Below, piece by piece: positions 7,408 to 16,876 of a DNA stretch of 64,000 nucleotides. The notes beneath the pieces are model-generated. The model saw nothing but the letters and a program-made list of their open reading frames with translations. It ran no database searches and had not been told where the DNA came from. Origin of the DNA: an uncultured Collinsella sp. (GTDB taxonomy: Bacteria > Actinomycetota > Coriobacteriia > Coriobacteriales > Coriobacteriaceae); NCBI GenBank assembly GCA_902470695.1, contig CABRHH010000003.1, positions 62,001 to 126,000 of the forward strand, read 5' to 3'. The position numbers and the translations under genes are program-made. Position 1 is the first letter of the stretch. The number at the start of each line of letters is the position of its first letter.

Positions 7408-10340
7408 GCCGTCGCACGACCGAGTTGTTCCTGCTCATCGCAGGCGCGTTCCCCGTCACCCTGCTGTACGCCATGTACGTGATCACCAGCGGATCGGCGC
7501 TGTCATTCGAGACCCTCGCGGTCCCGCTCGGCCTGTTCGCCGCGTTCGCCGCCGCGCATGTCGGCGTGCGCCTGTTCGCACCCGGCGCCGACCCGGCCAT
7601 CCTACCGGTGGTCTTCGTGCTGAGCGGCATCGGTATCACGTTCGTCACGCGCCTGGCGCCCGAGGCCGCCATCGGCCAGGTGATGTTCCTGTTCGTCGGC
7701 GTGGCCCTCATGGTGGGCACGCTGGCGGTGGTGCGCAACCTCGACATCATCAAGCGCTATAAGTACACGCTCGGCGCCATCGGCATCCTGCTGCTCGTCC
7801 TGCCGATGTTCATCGGCACCGAGATCTACGGCTCCAAGCTGTGGATCAAGATCGGCAGCTTCCAGTTCCAGCCCGGCGAGTTCGCCAAGGTGTTCATCGT
7901 GCTGTTCCTGGCCGGCTACCTGGCCGAGAACCGCGAGCTGCTCTCCATCTCGAACCACTCCATCCTGGGCTTCAAGGTCCCACGCCTGCGCCTGCTCGCA
8001 CCGCTGTTCGCGGTGTGGGGCGTCTGCCTGCTCGTGGTGGCCTTCGAACGCGACCTGGGCAGCGCGCTTCTGTTCTACACCATCTTCCTCATCATGCTCT
8101 ACGTGGCCACAGGGCGGGCGTCCTACGTGCTGATCGGCCTGGTGCTGCTGGCGGTGGGCGCCTTCGGCATGTACAAGATCATGAGCCACGTGCAGGTGCG
8201 CTTCCAGATCTGGCTCGATCCGTTCTCCGATGCGCAGAACCTCGGCTACCAGCTCGTCCAGTCCCTGTTCTCGCTGGCCGACGGCGGCCTTGCGGGCGTG
8301 GGCATCGGCAAGGGCATGTCCTACATCATCCCGGTCGTCGAATCCGACTTCATCTTCTCCGCCATCGGCGAGGAGATGGGCCTGCTCGGCGGCGCGGCGG
8401 TGCTGTTCCTGTTCATGCTGTTCGCCGTGCGCGGCCTCACCACGGCGGCGCGCGCCAAATCCGACCTTGCAGCGTTTTCCGCCGCCGGCCTCACCGCGGC
8501 CATCTCCTTCCAGGCGTTCACCATCGTGGGCGGCGTCACCCGCCTGATCCCGCTGACGGGCGTCACCCTGCCGTTCATGAGCCAGGGCGGCTCCTCGCTG
8601 CTGGCGAGCTTTGTGATCGTGGCGCTGCTGCTGCGCGCCGGCGACGAGGCCACCGGCCGCGAAGCCGAGCTGACCGGCACCGGCGTCGATCTCGCCGCGG
8701 CCGGCTACGGCGCGCGCCCGGCGGGCGGCATGGCGGGCGCCGCAGCGGCCGTGAGCCGCATGGGGACCCGTTTCTTCACCGGCGGCTCCTCTACCGCGGG
8801 CGGCCACGCCGAGCCGGCACGCACGGGCGGCAGCCACGCCCGCCCCGGTTCGCGCATGCGCAGGCGGCTGCTCGACACCCCCGAATCCGGCGTGCTGGGT
8901 CGCGTGGCCCTCGCCAAGCGCCTCACCCGCACGGTGTTCCTGTTCACGGCCCTGTTCGCCGTCCTCATCGGCAACCTCACCTATATCCAAGTCATCAAGG
9001 CCGCCGACTACCAGGACATGCCCAGCAACAACCACACCATCAACAAGGCGCGCTACATCAAGCGTGGCTCCATCATCACATCCGACGGCGTGACGCTGGC
9101 CGAATCCCTGCAGCAGGAGGACGGCACCTACGCGCGCTCCTACCCCAACGGCAACCTGGCCGCGCACGTGGTTGGCTACTACTCGCAGCAGTACGGCACC
9201 ACCGGCATCGAGGCGTCGCAAAACGACACGCTCACCGGCTCCAAGGACTACTCGAGCTGGCAGAATGCCCTCAACTCGCTGGCGGGCCTCACCGAGCCGG
9301 GCAACTCGGTGCAGCTCACCATCGACTCGCGCATCCAAAAGGCGGCCGAACAGGCGCTGTCGGGCCGCACTGGCGCCATCGTCGTGCTCGACCCGCGCAC
9401 CGGCGCGGTGCTCGCCTGGGCCAGTTCGCCCACCTACGACAACACCAACATCGACCAGACGCTCGCCAACGCCAACCAAAGCGGCGGCGACTCATCCATG
9501 TACGACCGCGCCACGCAGGCGCTCTACACCCCGGGTTCGACCTTCAAGGTCATCACGCTCGCCTCGGCACTTGAAAACGGCGTGGCGACGCTGGACACCA
9601 CCTACAAGAGCCCCGGACGCATGGAGATCGGCGGGGCCGACGTGGTCAACATCGACGAGGCCAGCCATGGCACCATCACCCTGGACAAGGCCTTCGCCTA
9701 CTCGGCCAACACCGTGTTCGGCCAGGTGGCCAACCAGGTGGGCGCCTCCAACCTGGTGGCGACCGCGCGCGCCTTCGGCTACGGGCAGAAGCTCGGCATC
9801 GACTTCTCCACCGCGGCCTCCATCATGCCCGACCCCGACCAGATGAGCGAATGGGAGCTCGCCTGGGCCGGCGCCGGTCAGCCCGTGGGCCAGGGCCACA
9901 CGCCCGGTCCGCAAACCACCACGATGCAAAACGCCGTGATGGCAGCCGCCATCGCCAACAACGGCATCGCCATGAACCCCTACGTGGTTGCCCAGACGCT
10001 TTCCCCGGACGGCGCCGTCATCAAGACGACCCAGAGCCGTTCGCTGGGCCAGGCAGTCAGCGCCACCACCGCCGAGGAGGTCAAGAAGGCCATGCTCGAC
10101 GTCGTGGAGAACGGCTCGGGCTCGGCCGCGGCGGTGCCCGGCGTCAAGGTGGCCGGCAAAACCGGTACCGCCGAGACGAACAGCAGCTCACCGAACTCGG
10201 CATTCGTCGGGTTCGCACCATACGACACACCCACCGTCGCCATCTCGGTCATGCTCGAGCAGCGCACCGAGAGCGAGCAGAGCGCGGCGGCCGTGGCGGG
10301 TCAGGTGCTGCAGGTGGCACTGGCTGCACAAGGTTCGTGA
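7404..10340 (+). CDS. SEDS glycosyltransferase fused to class B penicillin-binding protein
   Basis: 978-residue single chain joining two septal/elongation peptidoglycan enzymes. Residues about 1-425 are a polytopic SEDS protein (RodA/FtsW/SpoVE), with the FxFQPGEFAKV, FERDLGSALL and GVTLPFMSQGGSSL regions typical of the family. After a linker of about 80 residues comes one transmembrane helix (about 508-530) and a PBP2/FtsI-type transpeptidase: GSIITSDG, catalytic STFK (S712-K715), SAN (767-769) and KTGT (919-922). No PASTA domain. In mycobacteria rodA and pbpA are separate adjacent genes at this exact place. The topology is plausible, because SEDS C-termini and PBP N-termini are both cytoplasmic. 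The ATG at 7404 overlaps the phosphatase stop, with GGAGG upstream. No internal stop or frameshift is seen, so the fusion is genuine in this sequence. Confidence 0.93.
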   Translation: MSRRTTELFLLIAGAFPVTLLYAMYVITSGSALSFETLAVPLGLFAAFAAAHVGVRLFAPGADPAILPVVFVLSGIGITFVTRLAPEAAIGQVMFLFVGVALMVGTLAVVRNLDIIKRYKYTLGAIGILLLVLPMFIGTEIYGSKLWIKIGSFQFQPGEFAKVFIVLFLAGYLAENRELLSISNHSILGFKVPRLRLLAPLFAVWGVCLLVVAFERDLGSALLFYTIFLIMLYVATGRASYVLIGLVLLAVGAFGMYKIMSHVQVRFQIWLDPFSDAQNLGYQLVQSLFSLADGGLAGVGIGKGMSYIIPVVESDFIFSAIGEEMGLLGGAAVLFLFMLFAVRGLTTAARAKSDLAAFSAAGLTAAISFQAFTIVGGVTRLIPLTGVTLPFMSQGGSSLLASFVIVALLLRAGDEATGREAELTGTGVDLAAAGYGARPAGGMAGAAAAVSRMGTRFFTGGSSTAGGHAEPARTGGSHARPGSRMRRRLLDTPESGVLGRVALAKRLTRTVFLFTALFAVLIGNLTYIQVIKAADYQDMPSNNHTINKARYIKRGSIITSDGVTLAESLQQEDGTYARSYPNGNLAAHVVGYYSQQYGTTGIEASQNDTLTGSKDYSSWQNALNSLAGLTEPGNSVQLTIDSRIQKAAEQALSGRTGAIVVLDPRTGAVLAWASSPTYDNTNIDQTLANANQSGGDSSMYDRATQALYTPGSTFKVITLASALENGVATLDTTYKSPGRMEIGGADVVNIDEASHGTITLDKAFAYSANTVFGQVANQVGASNLVATARAFGYGQKLGIDFSTAASIMPDPDQMSEWELAWAGAGQPVGQGHTPGPQTTTMQNAVMAAAIANNGIAMNPYVVAQTLSPDGAVIKTTQSRSLGQAVSATTAEEVKKAMLDVVENGSGSAAAVPGVKVAGKTGTAETNSSSPNSAFVGFAPYDTPTVAISVMLEQRTESEQSAAAVAGQVLQVALAAQGS

Positions 10341-10399
10341 TCGAGACACTACCCGTTCACCGCATGGCGGATCAGATCTTTAGTTGAGGAGTTGGAGAG

Positions 10400-12373
10400 A
10401 TGGCAGAAGGACAGCGCGTACTCGGAGGCAGGTACCTGCTGAAGGAGAAGGTCGGAAACGGGGGCATGGCCACCGTCTACCGTGCCCAGGACCAGGTGCT
10501 CGACCGCACCGTGGCCGTCAAGATCATGCTTCCGCAGTATGCGGGCGACGCGACGTTCGCCGCCCGTTTCAAACAGGAGGCGCAGGCGGCGGCCGGCCTG
10601 TCGAGCCCCTACATCGTGGGCGTCTACGACTGGGGCCGCGATGGGGACACGTACTACATCGTCATGGAGTACCTGCGCGGCACCGACCTGAAAAGCGGCA
10701 TCCGCAGCCACGGCGCACTCGACCCGAAAAAGGTCGCCCAGATCGGCTCGCAGATCTGCGGCGCCCTCTCCGTGGCGCACAAGCACGAGATCATCCACCG
10801 CGACATCAAGCCGCAGAACATCATGGTGCTGCCCGACGGCAACATCAAGGTGATGGACTTCGGCATCGCCCGCGCCAAGAACAGCCACCTCACCCAGGAC
10901 AACAACGTGCTCGGCACCGCGCACTACGTCTCCCCCGAGCAGACGCGCGGCCAGGACCTCGGTCCCACCTCCGACATCTACTCGCTCGGCGTGGTCATGT
11001 ACGAATGCGCCTGCGGCCGCGTACCCTTCGACGGCGACGACGCCATCTCGGTGGCACTGAAGCAGGTCAATGAGCTGCCCGTGCCGCCTTCCCAGATCAA
11101 CCCCGGCGTCGACGCCGACCTGGAGCGCATCATCCTCAAGTGCATGGAGAAGGACGCCGCCAACCGCTTCCAAACCGCCGACGAGCTGCGCCAGGTGCTC
11201 AACAGCTACGCCACCGGCCGCGCCGTCGACGTGCCCGAGCCCACCCGCGTCATCAGCGGGGCCGCCGGCATGGGCGCCACCGAGACGCGCGTCATGAGCG
11301 ATTCCACGCAGGCCATGGTCCGGCCCGCCGGAGCCGTGGGTGCCACCTCCGTGCGCCCGGGCGGAGCGGCGGCCGGCAACGGGGCCGCGTATGAGGAGGA
11401 CGAGCAGAAGAAGGGCGGGCGCGGCAAGATCGCGGCCATCGTCATCGGCGTGATCGCGCTGATCGGCGTCGTCGTGTTCGCCGCCACGAACCTGCTGGGC
11501 GGCGACAAGATGGTCGAGGTGCCCTACGTGCTCAACCAGACGCAGGATGAGGCCACCAAGAACCTGAAGGAGGCCGGCTTCACCGTGAAGGTGGGCACGA
11601 GCACCTACAGCGACACCGTGGACGAGGGCAAGGTTTGCGACCAGTCCCCCGACGGCAACAAGCAGGCCAAGAAGGGCTCCGAGGTCACCATCATCCTGTC
11701 CAAGGGCGTTGAGCCCGCCGAGCAGGTCGAGGTCCCCAACCTCACCGGCAAGACCGCTGAAGAGGCAGAGGCGGCGCTCACCGCCGCGGGCCTCAAGGGC
11801 AGCGCCTCGCAGGAAGCCAACGACGCCGAGGAGGGCACGGTGTTCTGGCAGGATACCAACACCGGCACCAAGGTGGATAAGGGCACGGTCATCAGCTACA
11901 AGGTGTCCACCGGCCCCGATACCGTTTCCGTGCCGGGCGTGCTGGGCAAGACCGAGGCGGAGGCCACCAACACGCTGTCCGACGCCGGCTTTAAAGTTGG
12001 CACCGAACAGGGTGACTACAGCGATACCTACCCCGCCGGCACCGTCATGGCGCAGAGCGTGACCGGTTCGGCCCCGAGCGGCACCACCGTGGTGATCACC
12101 ATCTCCAAGGGCCCGAACCCCAATGCCGATATCCCCAACGTAGTGGGCAAGACCGAGTCCGACGCCAAGGCCTCGCTGCAGGACCTCGGGTTCCGCGTGA
12201 GCGTGCAGCAGCAGGCAAGCTCCAGCGTTGCCAAGGGCACCGTCATCAGCCAGTCGGCAACCGGCAGCGCCAAGCGCGGCAGCACGATCACCATCGTGGT
12301 CTCCACCGGTCCCAGCAGCGATTCGTCGAACGGCGACTCCAACAGCGGTGACGCGAATACCAGCGGGCAGTAA
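10400..12373 (+). CDS. pknB: PASTA-domain serine/threonine kinase (PknB/PrkC type)
   Basis: 657 residues. Kinase domain about 10-275: GNGGMATVY glycine loop, VAVK (K41), HRDIKPQN catalytic loop, DFGIA, and SPEQ. A juxtamembrane linker leads to a transmembrane helix at about 343-366, then four PASTA repeats (starting VEVPYVL, VEVPNLT, VSVPGVL and ADIPNVV), then a Ser/Asn/Gly tail. PASTA domains sense muropeptides or lipid II in the families studied. Unlike the first kinase of the cluster, this one is an RD kinase. It is separated from the SEDS-PBP gene by 59 nt with a GAGGAG ribosome site, and is followed by a strong terminator, so it closes the operon. Confidence 0.96.
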   Translation: MAEGQRVLGGRYLLKEKVGNGGMATVYRAQDQVLDRTVAVKIMLPQYAGDATFAARFKQEAQAAAGLSSPYIVGVYDWGRDGDTYYIVMEYLRGTDLKSGIRSHGALDPKKVAQIGSQICGALSVAHKHEIIHRDIKPQNIMVLPDGNIKVMDFGIARAKNSHLTQDNNVLGTAHYVSPEQTRGQDLGPTSDIYSLGVVMYECACGRVPFDGDDAISVALKQVNELPVPPSQINPGVDADLERIILKCMEKDAANRFQTADELRQVLNSYATGRAVDVPEPTRVISGAAGMGATETRVMSDSTQAMVRPAGAVGATSVRPGGAAAGNGAAYEEDEQKKGGRGKIAAIVIGVIALIGVVVFAATNLLGGDKMVEVPYVLNQTQDEATKNLKEAGFTVKVGTSTYSDTVDEGKVCDQSPDGNKQAKKGSEVTIILSKGVEPAEQVEVPNLTGKTAEEAEAALTAAGLKGSASQEANDAEEGTVFWQDTNTGTKVDKGTVISYKVSTGPDTVSVPGVLGKTEAEATNTLSDAGFKVGTEQGDYSDTYPAGTVMAQSVTGSAPSGTTVVITISKGPNPNADIPNVVGKTESDAKASLQDLGFRVSVQQQASSSVAKGTVISQSATGSAKRGSTITIVVSTGPSSDSSNGDSNSGDANTSGQ

Positions 12374-12436
12374 GGCTGGCTTTGCTGCAGGCTGGCACGG
12401 CTGCGGGCCGAGCTCGGCTGCGGACCGAGCGTGATT

Positions 12437-12470
12437 GCGGGCTCCCACCTACATGTGGGAGCCCGCTTTT
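12437..12470 (+). terminator. Rho-independent terminator of the kinase operon
   Basis: Perfect 12-bp stem GCGGGCTCCCAC / GTGGGAGCCCGC with a 6-nt loop, followed by TTTT, 63 nt after the pknB stop. Confidence 0.9.
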
Positions 12471-12475
12471 CAATC

Positions 12476-12688
12476 TGGGGACGGGGTCGTTTCGTTTCCT
12501 GCCGGCCACCAGCGGTGATACGAAACGACCCCGTCCCCAAATTGCGAGGGGCGGGCCTAAGCCCGCCCCGTATCGGACCCGCGCGCCCGGGCATTCTCCC
12601 CACCCGAGCGCGCGGCGTTTGCGCTCGCGCCCCCGCTTCGCCGCGACAGCGCTCATCGCGCGTACGAAATGACCCCGTCCCCAAACTG
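12476..12688. repeat. GC-rich palindromic repeat, copy A (full palindrome plus a half copy)
   Basis: 12476-12495 and 12520-12539 are perfect 20-bp inverted copies of a sequence containing GGGGACGGGGTCGTTTCGT, enclosing a 24-nt loop. A half copy with one mismatch (ACGAAATGACCCCGTCCCC) lies at 12664-12682. Related palindromes occur at 26821-26922 and 28411-28474. No T-run follows, so this is not a classical terminator. It resembles REP elements mobilised by RAYT transposases, but no such gene is in the window. The spacer 12374-12759 contains this repeat and the preceding terminator; nothing coding is seen. Confidence 0.85.
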
Positions 12689-12759
12689 GAAAACGAAGGC
12701 CCTAGGGCCTCTGCCTCCATCTAGCCTGTTCGCAAAAACTGGAGCGCAGACCCCATCCC

Positions 12760-13218
12760 CTAAGCTCTTAGCCGCGCATTGATAAGATCGGCAATCTGCG
12801 CCGCCTCCGATGCACCGCGAATCGCATCACGGAACCCGTCATCCATGAGCGCACGAGCAATCTGAGCAAGGAGCGCAATATGCGTGCTGCCCGCCTCGGC
12901 ATCCGGAACAAGCAATGCGATACCAACCGCAATCTCTGAACCGTCAATGGATTCCCAGTCGACGATAGGAGCAGCAAAGCGTGTCACGATAACGGCAGCA
13001 TCCTTGATGGCATCAGTTTTTGCATGTGGAACGGAGAATCCGTCCATCATGCCCGTTGAACCCTCTTCCTCGCGCGCCTCGAATGCTGCCTTCACGGCAT
13101 CACGATCATCAGCAATACCCAACTCGACCGCCTTGTCCGAAAGAAGAGCCAGCACCTCGCCCTTGGTCGTGCAGTCGATATCGAGCAGAACCTGCCCGGG
13201 CTGTACGAATTCCTTCAT
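12760..13218 (-). CDS. PTS EIIA component, fructose/mannitol family
   Basis: Phosphoryl carrier that takes phosphate from HPr and passes it to a cognate EIIB. 152 residues, a typical EIIA2 domain. The active-site histidine is H65 in GFSVPHAKT. The ATG at 13218 has AAGGA upstream. It is the last gene of the minus-strand locus that begins with the fructose-type EIIB and EIIC genes about 9 kb upstream, which have no EIIA of their own, so it is the likely partner. It lies 27 nt after the alcohol dehydrogenase gene. A different EIIBC elsewhere in the genome could also use it. Confidence 0.92.
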   Translation of the reverse strand: MKEFVQPGQVLLDIDCTTKGEVLALLSDKAVELGIADDRDAVKAAFEAREEEGSTGMMDGFSVPHAKTDAIKDAAVIVTRFAAPIVDWESIDGSEIAVGIALLVPDAEAGSTHIALLAQIARALMDDGFRDAIRGASEAAQIADLINARLRA

Positions 13219-13245
13219 GAAACGCTATCCTTCCCTTCGAAACGC

Positions 13246-14436
13246 CTAACGGGCAGCCTTGAGAATGCTCTCGATATCCCCAACATGCAGTTCCATGAAC
13301 GAACCCGCATGATCGCCGCCACGCGCATCCACAGCGCCTTGCGCCATCTCATGGATCTGCTCGTCGGTGGGCTCGATACCAAGCTCAGACAGGCTCGTGG
13401 GCATCCCGATGGAGTGACACCACCGGTCCCATGCCTCGATACCGCGCAGGCCGGTTGCCCGTGCGTCATGGAAGTCGTTCTGTACGCCCCAGACGTTGAC
13501 GGCAAACTGGGCAAAACGCTCGGGGTCGACGTCGATGACGTACTTGGCCCAGCTGGACCATATGGCAGTGAGGCCCGCACCATGCGCGACATCGAACAGG
13601 GCACCGATTTCATGCTCGATAGCATGGCAGGCGAAGTCACCCACGCGACCGAGGCCGGTCAGGCCATCATGGGACTTAGAGCCCGCAAGCAGCAGATTAG
13701 CGCGGGCGGCATAGCTCTTGGGATTGGCGATCGCCTCGGGCACCATAGTCTTGACGGTTCGCAGCAGGCCCTCGGAAATCTCGTCGGTAAGTTCAACATG
13801 CTGCTCGGTGGTGAAGTAGCGCTCCATCGTATGCATCATGATGTCGGCACCCGGCGCGGCCGTCTGGAACGCGGGCAGCGAGTAGGTGAGCTCCGGGTTC
13901 ATGATTGCGAACAGCGGACGGGCGCACTCGTGGTTATACGAGCGCTTGAGCATCTTATCGCCCATAGTGTCGATGTTTATGACCGTGGAGTTGGAGGTTT
14001 CCGATCCGGTGCCAGCAAGCGTCGAGATCGCACCGATCTTGGCAATTTTGGTTGTTGCCACCTTGCCGAGGAAGAGGTCCTCGAGATCGAAGTCGTTCGC
14101 GAGGCCATAGGCGATGGCCTTCGCTGAGTCGATGGCAGAGCCGCCGCCGATGGGCAGAATGAAATCAACGCCCTCCTCCCGGCAGAGCTCAACACCCTTC
14201 TTTACAAGGGAAAGGCGCGGGTTGGGAACAACACCGTCCAACTCGACGCAGACGATACCCTCAGCGGCAAGGCCCTCCTCGACACGAGCAAGCAAGCCGG
14301 TGTCACGCACATAGTCGCCGCCCCAATGGATGAGCACCTTGGTACCGCCAAACTCTTTGACCAGACGGCCAGCCTCACGCTCGGTGTCCTTACCGAATAC
14401 AATCTTAGTGGGAACGAGATACTCGAAATTGACCAT
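13246..14436 (-). CDS. Iron-containing alcohol dehydrogenase (BdhA/YqhD-like)
   Basis: Group III metal-dependent NAD(P)H alcohol dehydrogenase, 396 residues. Nucleotide-binding motif LPIGGGSAIDSAKA; metal ligands expected in DIMMHTMERYF and the HAIEHEIGALFDVAHGAGL segment, which carries the conserved histidines. The family reduces aldehydes such as butyraldehyde, semialdehydes or methylglyoxal; the substrate cannot be read from sequence. The start at 14436 (MVNFEYL) has AAGGAAG at good spacing; the frame is open further upstream but without a ribosome site. In this operon it could reduce the aldehyde released by the aldolase, or a short-chain fermentation aldehyde. Confidence 0.93.
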   Translation of the reverse strand: MVNFEYLVPTKIVFGKDTEREAGRLVKEFGGTKVLIHWGGDYVRDTGLLARVEEGLAAEGIVCVELDGVVPNPRLSLVKKGVELCREEGVDFILPIGGGSAIDSAKAIAYGLANDFDLEDLFLGKVATTKIAKIGAISTLAGTGSETSNSTVINIDTMGDKMLKRSYNHECARPLFAIMNPELTYSLPAFQTAAPGADIMMHTMERYFTTEQHVELTDEISEGLLRTVKTMVPEAIANPKSYAARANLLLAGSKSHDGLTGLGRVGDFACHAIEHEIGALFDVAHGAGLTAIWSSWAKYVIDVDPERFAQFAVNVWGVQNDFHDARATGLRGIEAWDRWCHSIGMPTSLSELGIEPTDEQIHEMAQGAVDARGGDHAGSFMELHVGDIESILKAAR

Positions 14437-14632
14437 TGCTGTCTTCCTTTCAATAGATGGAACTCGAATTGATGAAAACCCGGCTGCATATGCAACGCTT
14501 TGCAGGCCGCCCCAGACCGGGCACGTGGATAGCTCGAGGCGGAAGGGCCATGCCATCACACGCAGCCCCACAGCGCGAAGTTGGAAACGTTAAAAACGCG
14601 CCAACACGTTGCCCTCCTCCAATAGGGATAAG

Positions 14633-15835
14633 CTACTCGGCTGTAAAGTACATCGAGATACCCTGACCGCCACCGATGCACATGGATACAAGTGCGTCCT
14701 TTTTCTCGGGATGACGCCGCGCGAGCTCGTAAGCGCACTTGACGGCGAGGATGGTGCCGGTGGCTCCAATGGGATGGCCCAGGGAAATGCCGCCGCCGTA
14801 GATGTTTACTCTATCGTGATTGAGACCAAGATCGCGCATGACGGCATAAGCTTGGCTCGCAAAGGCCTCGTTAATCTCGACCATATCGATGTTGGCAAGA
14901 TCAAGCCCGAGCTTATCGGCCAGCTTCTTGCTGGAATAGTACGGTGAATAGCCCATGAGCGAGGCCTCAAAGCCTGCAAGCGCGTATCCGCGGATGGCGA
15001 CCATCGGGGTGCAGCCAAGCTTCTCGGCTTTGGCACGGGTCATAATCACGACGGCTGCCGCAGCGTCATTCAGACTGGAGGAATTGGCGGCGGTGACGGT
15101 ACCGGTGCCGTCAGACACAAAACAGGGCTTGAGGCGAGCGAGGCTCTCGGCGGTAACGCCTTGGCGCGGATTCTCATCGGTGTCGAAGAGCGTGACGCTG
15201 CCTTTACAACCCTTGAGCTCAACGGGAACAATCTCGTCGGCGAACACGCCAGCCTCCACTGCGGCACAGGCGCGCTGCTGACTCGTTGCCGCGAAGGCGT
15301 CCTGCTCCTCACGGGTGACGTTGTACTTCTTTGCAACGTTCTCAGCGGTCACACCATTGTGGGACATGTCGAGCGGCCAGGTGAGAATGTCAATCACGCC
15401 GTCCTCGAGCTGCTTATGACCCATGCGGGCGCCCCAACGGGCACTCGGTACGTAATACGGAAGCTGTGAGAGATTCTCCGAACCACCCGCGACGACGACA
15501 TCAGCGGCACCGGTCTGAATTTCCATGATGCCGTCGACGATGGACTGCAGACCGCTGCCGCACTGACGGTTGACAGAGTAGGCGCATGTCTCGTTGGGAA
15601 GGCCGGCCTTGAGGCTGATGGAACGGGCGAGAAACCCGTTCTCACCCCAAGATCCAACCTGGCCGATAATGCATTCGTCGACGGCGGCGGGGTCGATTCC
15701 AGCTCGCTTAACCGCCTCAGCAACCACGAGGGCGCCCATGTCAATCGCGGACACGTCCTTGAGGCTGCCGCCGAACTTGGCAATGGCGGTGCGGGCACCA
15801 GAGACGATGACGATATCGTTAGCGTTCTTTTCCAT
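14633..15835 (-). CDS. thlA: Acetyl-CoA C-acetyltransferase (thiolase)
   Basis: Condenses two acetyl-CoA to acetoacetyl-CoA or runs in reverse. 400 residues, standard thiolase length. Nucleophilic cysteine in NRQCGSGLQS, the histidine motif GGGISLGHPIGATG, and the second catalytic cysteine in SMCIGGGQG; NEAFA is also present. The start at 15835 (MEKNAND) has AAGGAG upstream, while the 14 extra in-frame codons lack one. Lies between hbd (143-nt gap) and the alcohol dehydrogenase (196-nt gap), all co-directional. Confidence 0.95.
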   Translation of the reverse strand: MEKNANDIVIVSGARTAIAKFGGSLKDVSAIDMGALVVAEAVKRAGIDPAAVDECIIGQVGSWGENGFLARSISLKAGLPNETCAYSVNRQCGSGLQSIVDGIMEIQTGAADVVVAGGSENLSQLPYYVPSARWGARMGHKQLEDGVIDILTWPLDMSHNGVTAENVAKKYNVTREEQDAFAATSQQRACAAVEAGVFADEIVPVELKGCKGSVTLFDTDENPRQGVTAESLARLKPCFVSDGTGTVTAANSSSLNDAAAAVVIMTRAKAEKLGCTPMVAIRGYALAGFEASLMGYSPYYSSKKLADKLGLDLANIDMVEINEAFASQAYAVMRDLGLNHDRVNIYGGGISLGHPIGATGTILAVKCAYELARRHPEKKDALVSMCIGGGQGISMYFTAE

Positions 15836-15978
15836 ACTAATTGCTCCTTCATCGCAATTGTTCGTGTGCAAGATCAAAGCCGAGATACCGCGTAGTCAGA
15901 AGGGCTGGGAACCACTCATGGAATTGCACGATCGCCATACAGACGCTCCCGCGCGGACTACGGCACGAAACGGAACGG

Positions 15979-16821
15979 TTACTTGTAGGTGTAAAAACCG
16001 CGCCCGGTCTTGCGACCTAGGTTGCCCGCCTCAATCATTTCCTTGAGCAGGGGGCAGGGGCGGTACTTCTCGTCGCCAAAAGACTCATAGAGGCCCTTCA
16101 TGGTGGCGTACACCACATCGATGCCCGTGAAGTCCATAAGCTCACACGGACCCATGGGATGGTTACAGCCGAGCTTCATACCGTTGTCGACATCCTCGGG
16201 GGTGCAACCCTCGGACACGAGGAAGGCACCTTCGTTTTGATACGGGACGATGATGCGGTTGACGATGAAGCCGGGCTGGTTGGGGGCGGTGACGCTCGTC
16301 TTGCCAATCGCATCGGAGAGTTCCTTGGCGGCCGCAAAGGCCTCGTTGGAGGTGGCGGTGCCGCGGATGAGCTCAACGAGCTTCATCACAGGTGCGGGAT
16401 AGAAGAAGTGCATGCCAAGAACAGACTCGGGACGCTTGGTGGCAGCCGCGATAGCATCGATATCGATACCAGACGTGTTGGTGAGAAGCACAGCGTCCTC
16501 GTCGGCAAACTCATCCATCTTGGCGAATGTGGACTCCTTGAAGTCGAGGCACTCGGGAACAGCCTCGATGACGTAGCGCGCACCGACAAGGTCAGCATAA
16601 TCCGTAGAGTAGCTCATACGGGCGATGATCTCGTCGCATGCCCCCTGGGTCATCTTGCCCTTGGCGACCTTCTTGTTCATAAGCTTGGCGACCAGCGCAC
16701 GAGCGCGGTCGAGCGGTTCGATCGCGATGTCGATGTTGACGACCTCAAAGCCTGCCTGTGCGCACACCTGCGCGATACCGCCTCCCATAAGGCCGGAACC
16801 AATTACTGCTACCTTTGCCAT
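15979..16821 (-). CDS. hbd: 3-hydroxybutyryl-CoA dehydrogenase
   Basis: NAD(P)-dependent reduction of acetoacetyl-CoA to 3-hydroxybutyryl-CoA. 280 residues, usual length for a stand-alone enzyme. N-terminal Rossmann motif GSGLMGGGIAQ; the catalytic region GMHFFYPAPVMKLVE with its histidine; QPGFIVNRI; and a C-terminal GRKTGRGFYTY. The start at 16821 (MAKVAVI) is preceded by AAAGG; longer in-frame starts are not supported. No crotonase or butyryl-CoA dehydrogenase gene follows, so the pathway in this operon appears to stop at the hydroxyacyl level. Confidence 0.95.
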   Translation of the reverse strand: MAKVAVIGSGLMGGGIAQVCAQAGFEVVNIDIAIEPLDRARALVAKLMNKKVAKGKMTQGACDEIIARMSYSTDYADLVGARYVIEAVPECLDFKESTFAKMDEFADEDAVLLTNTSGIDIDAIAAATKRPESVLGMHFFYPAPVMKLVELIRGTATSNEAFAAAKELSDAIGKTSVTAPNQPGFIVNRIIVPYQNEGAFLVSEGCTPEDVDNGMKLGCNHPMGPCELMDFTGIDVVYATMKGLYESFGDEKYRPCPLLKEMIEAGNLGRKTGRGFYTYK

Positions 16822-16876
16822 TGTTCTGCCCTTTCTCTGAGAACACCTGATACCTAAACGTGGAAGGGAGCAACCC

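Noticed and set aside
12476..12539. Palindromic repeat as a transcription terminator
   Set aside because: No U-tract on either side, and a proper terminator already precedes it at 12437-12470; kept as a repeat.
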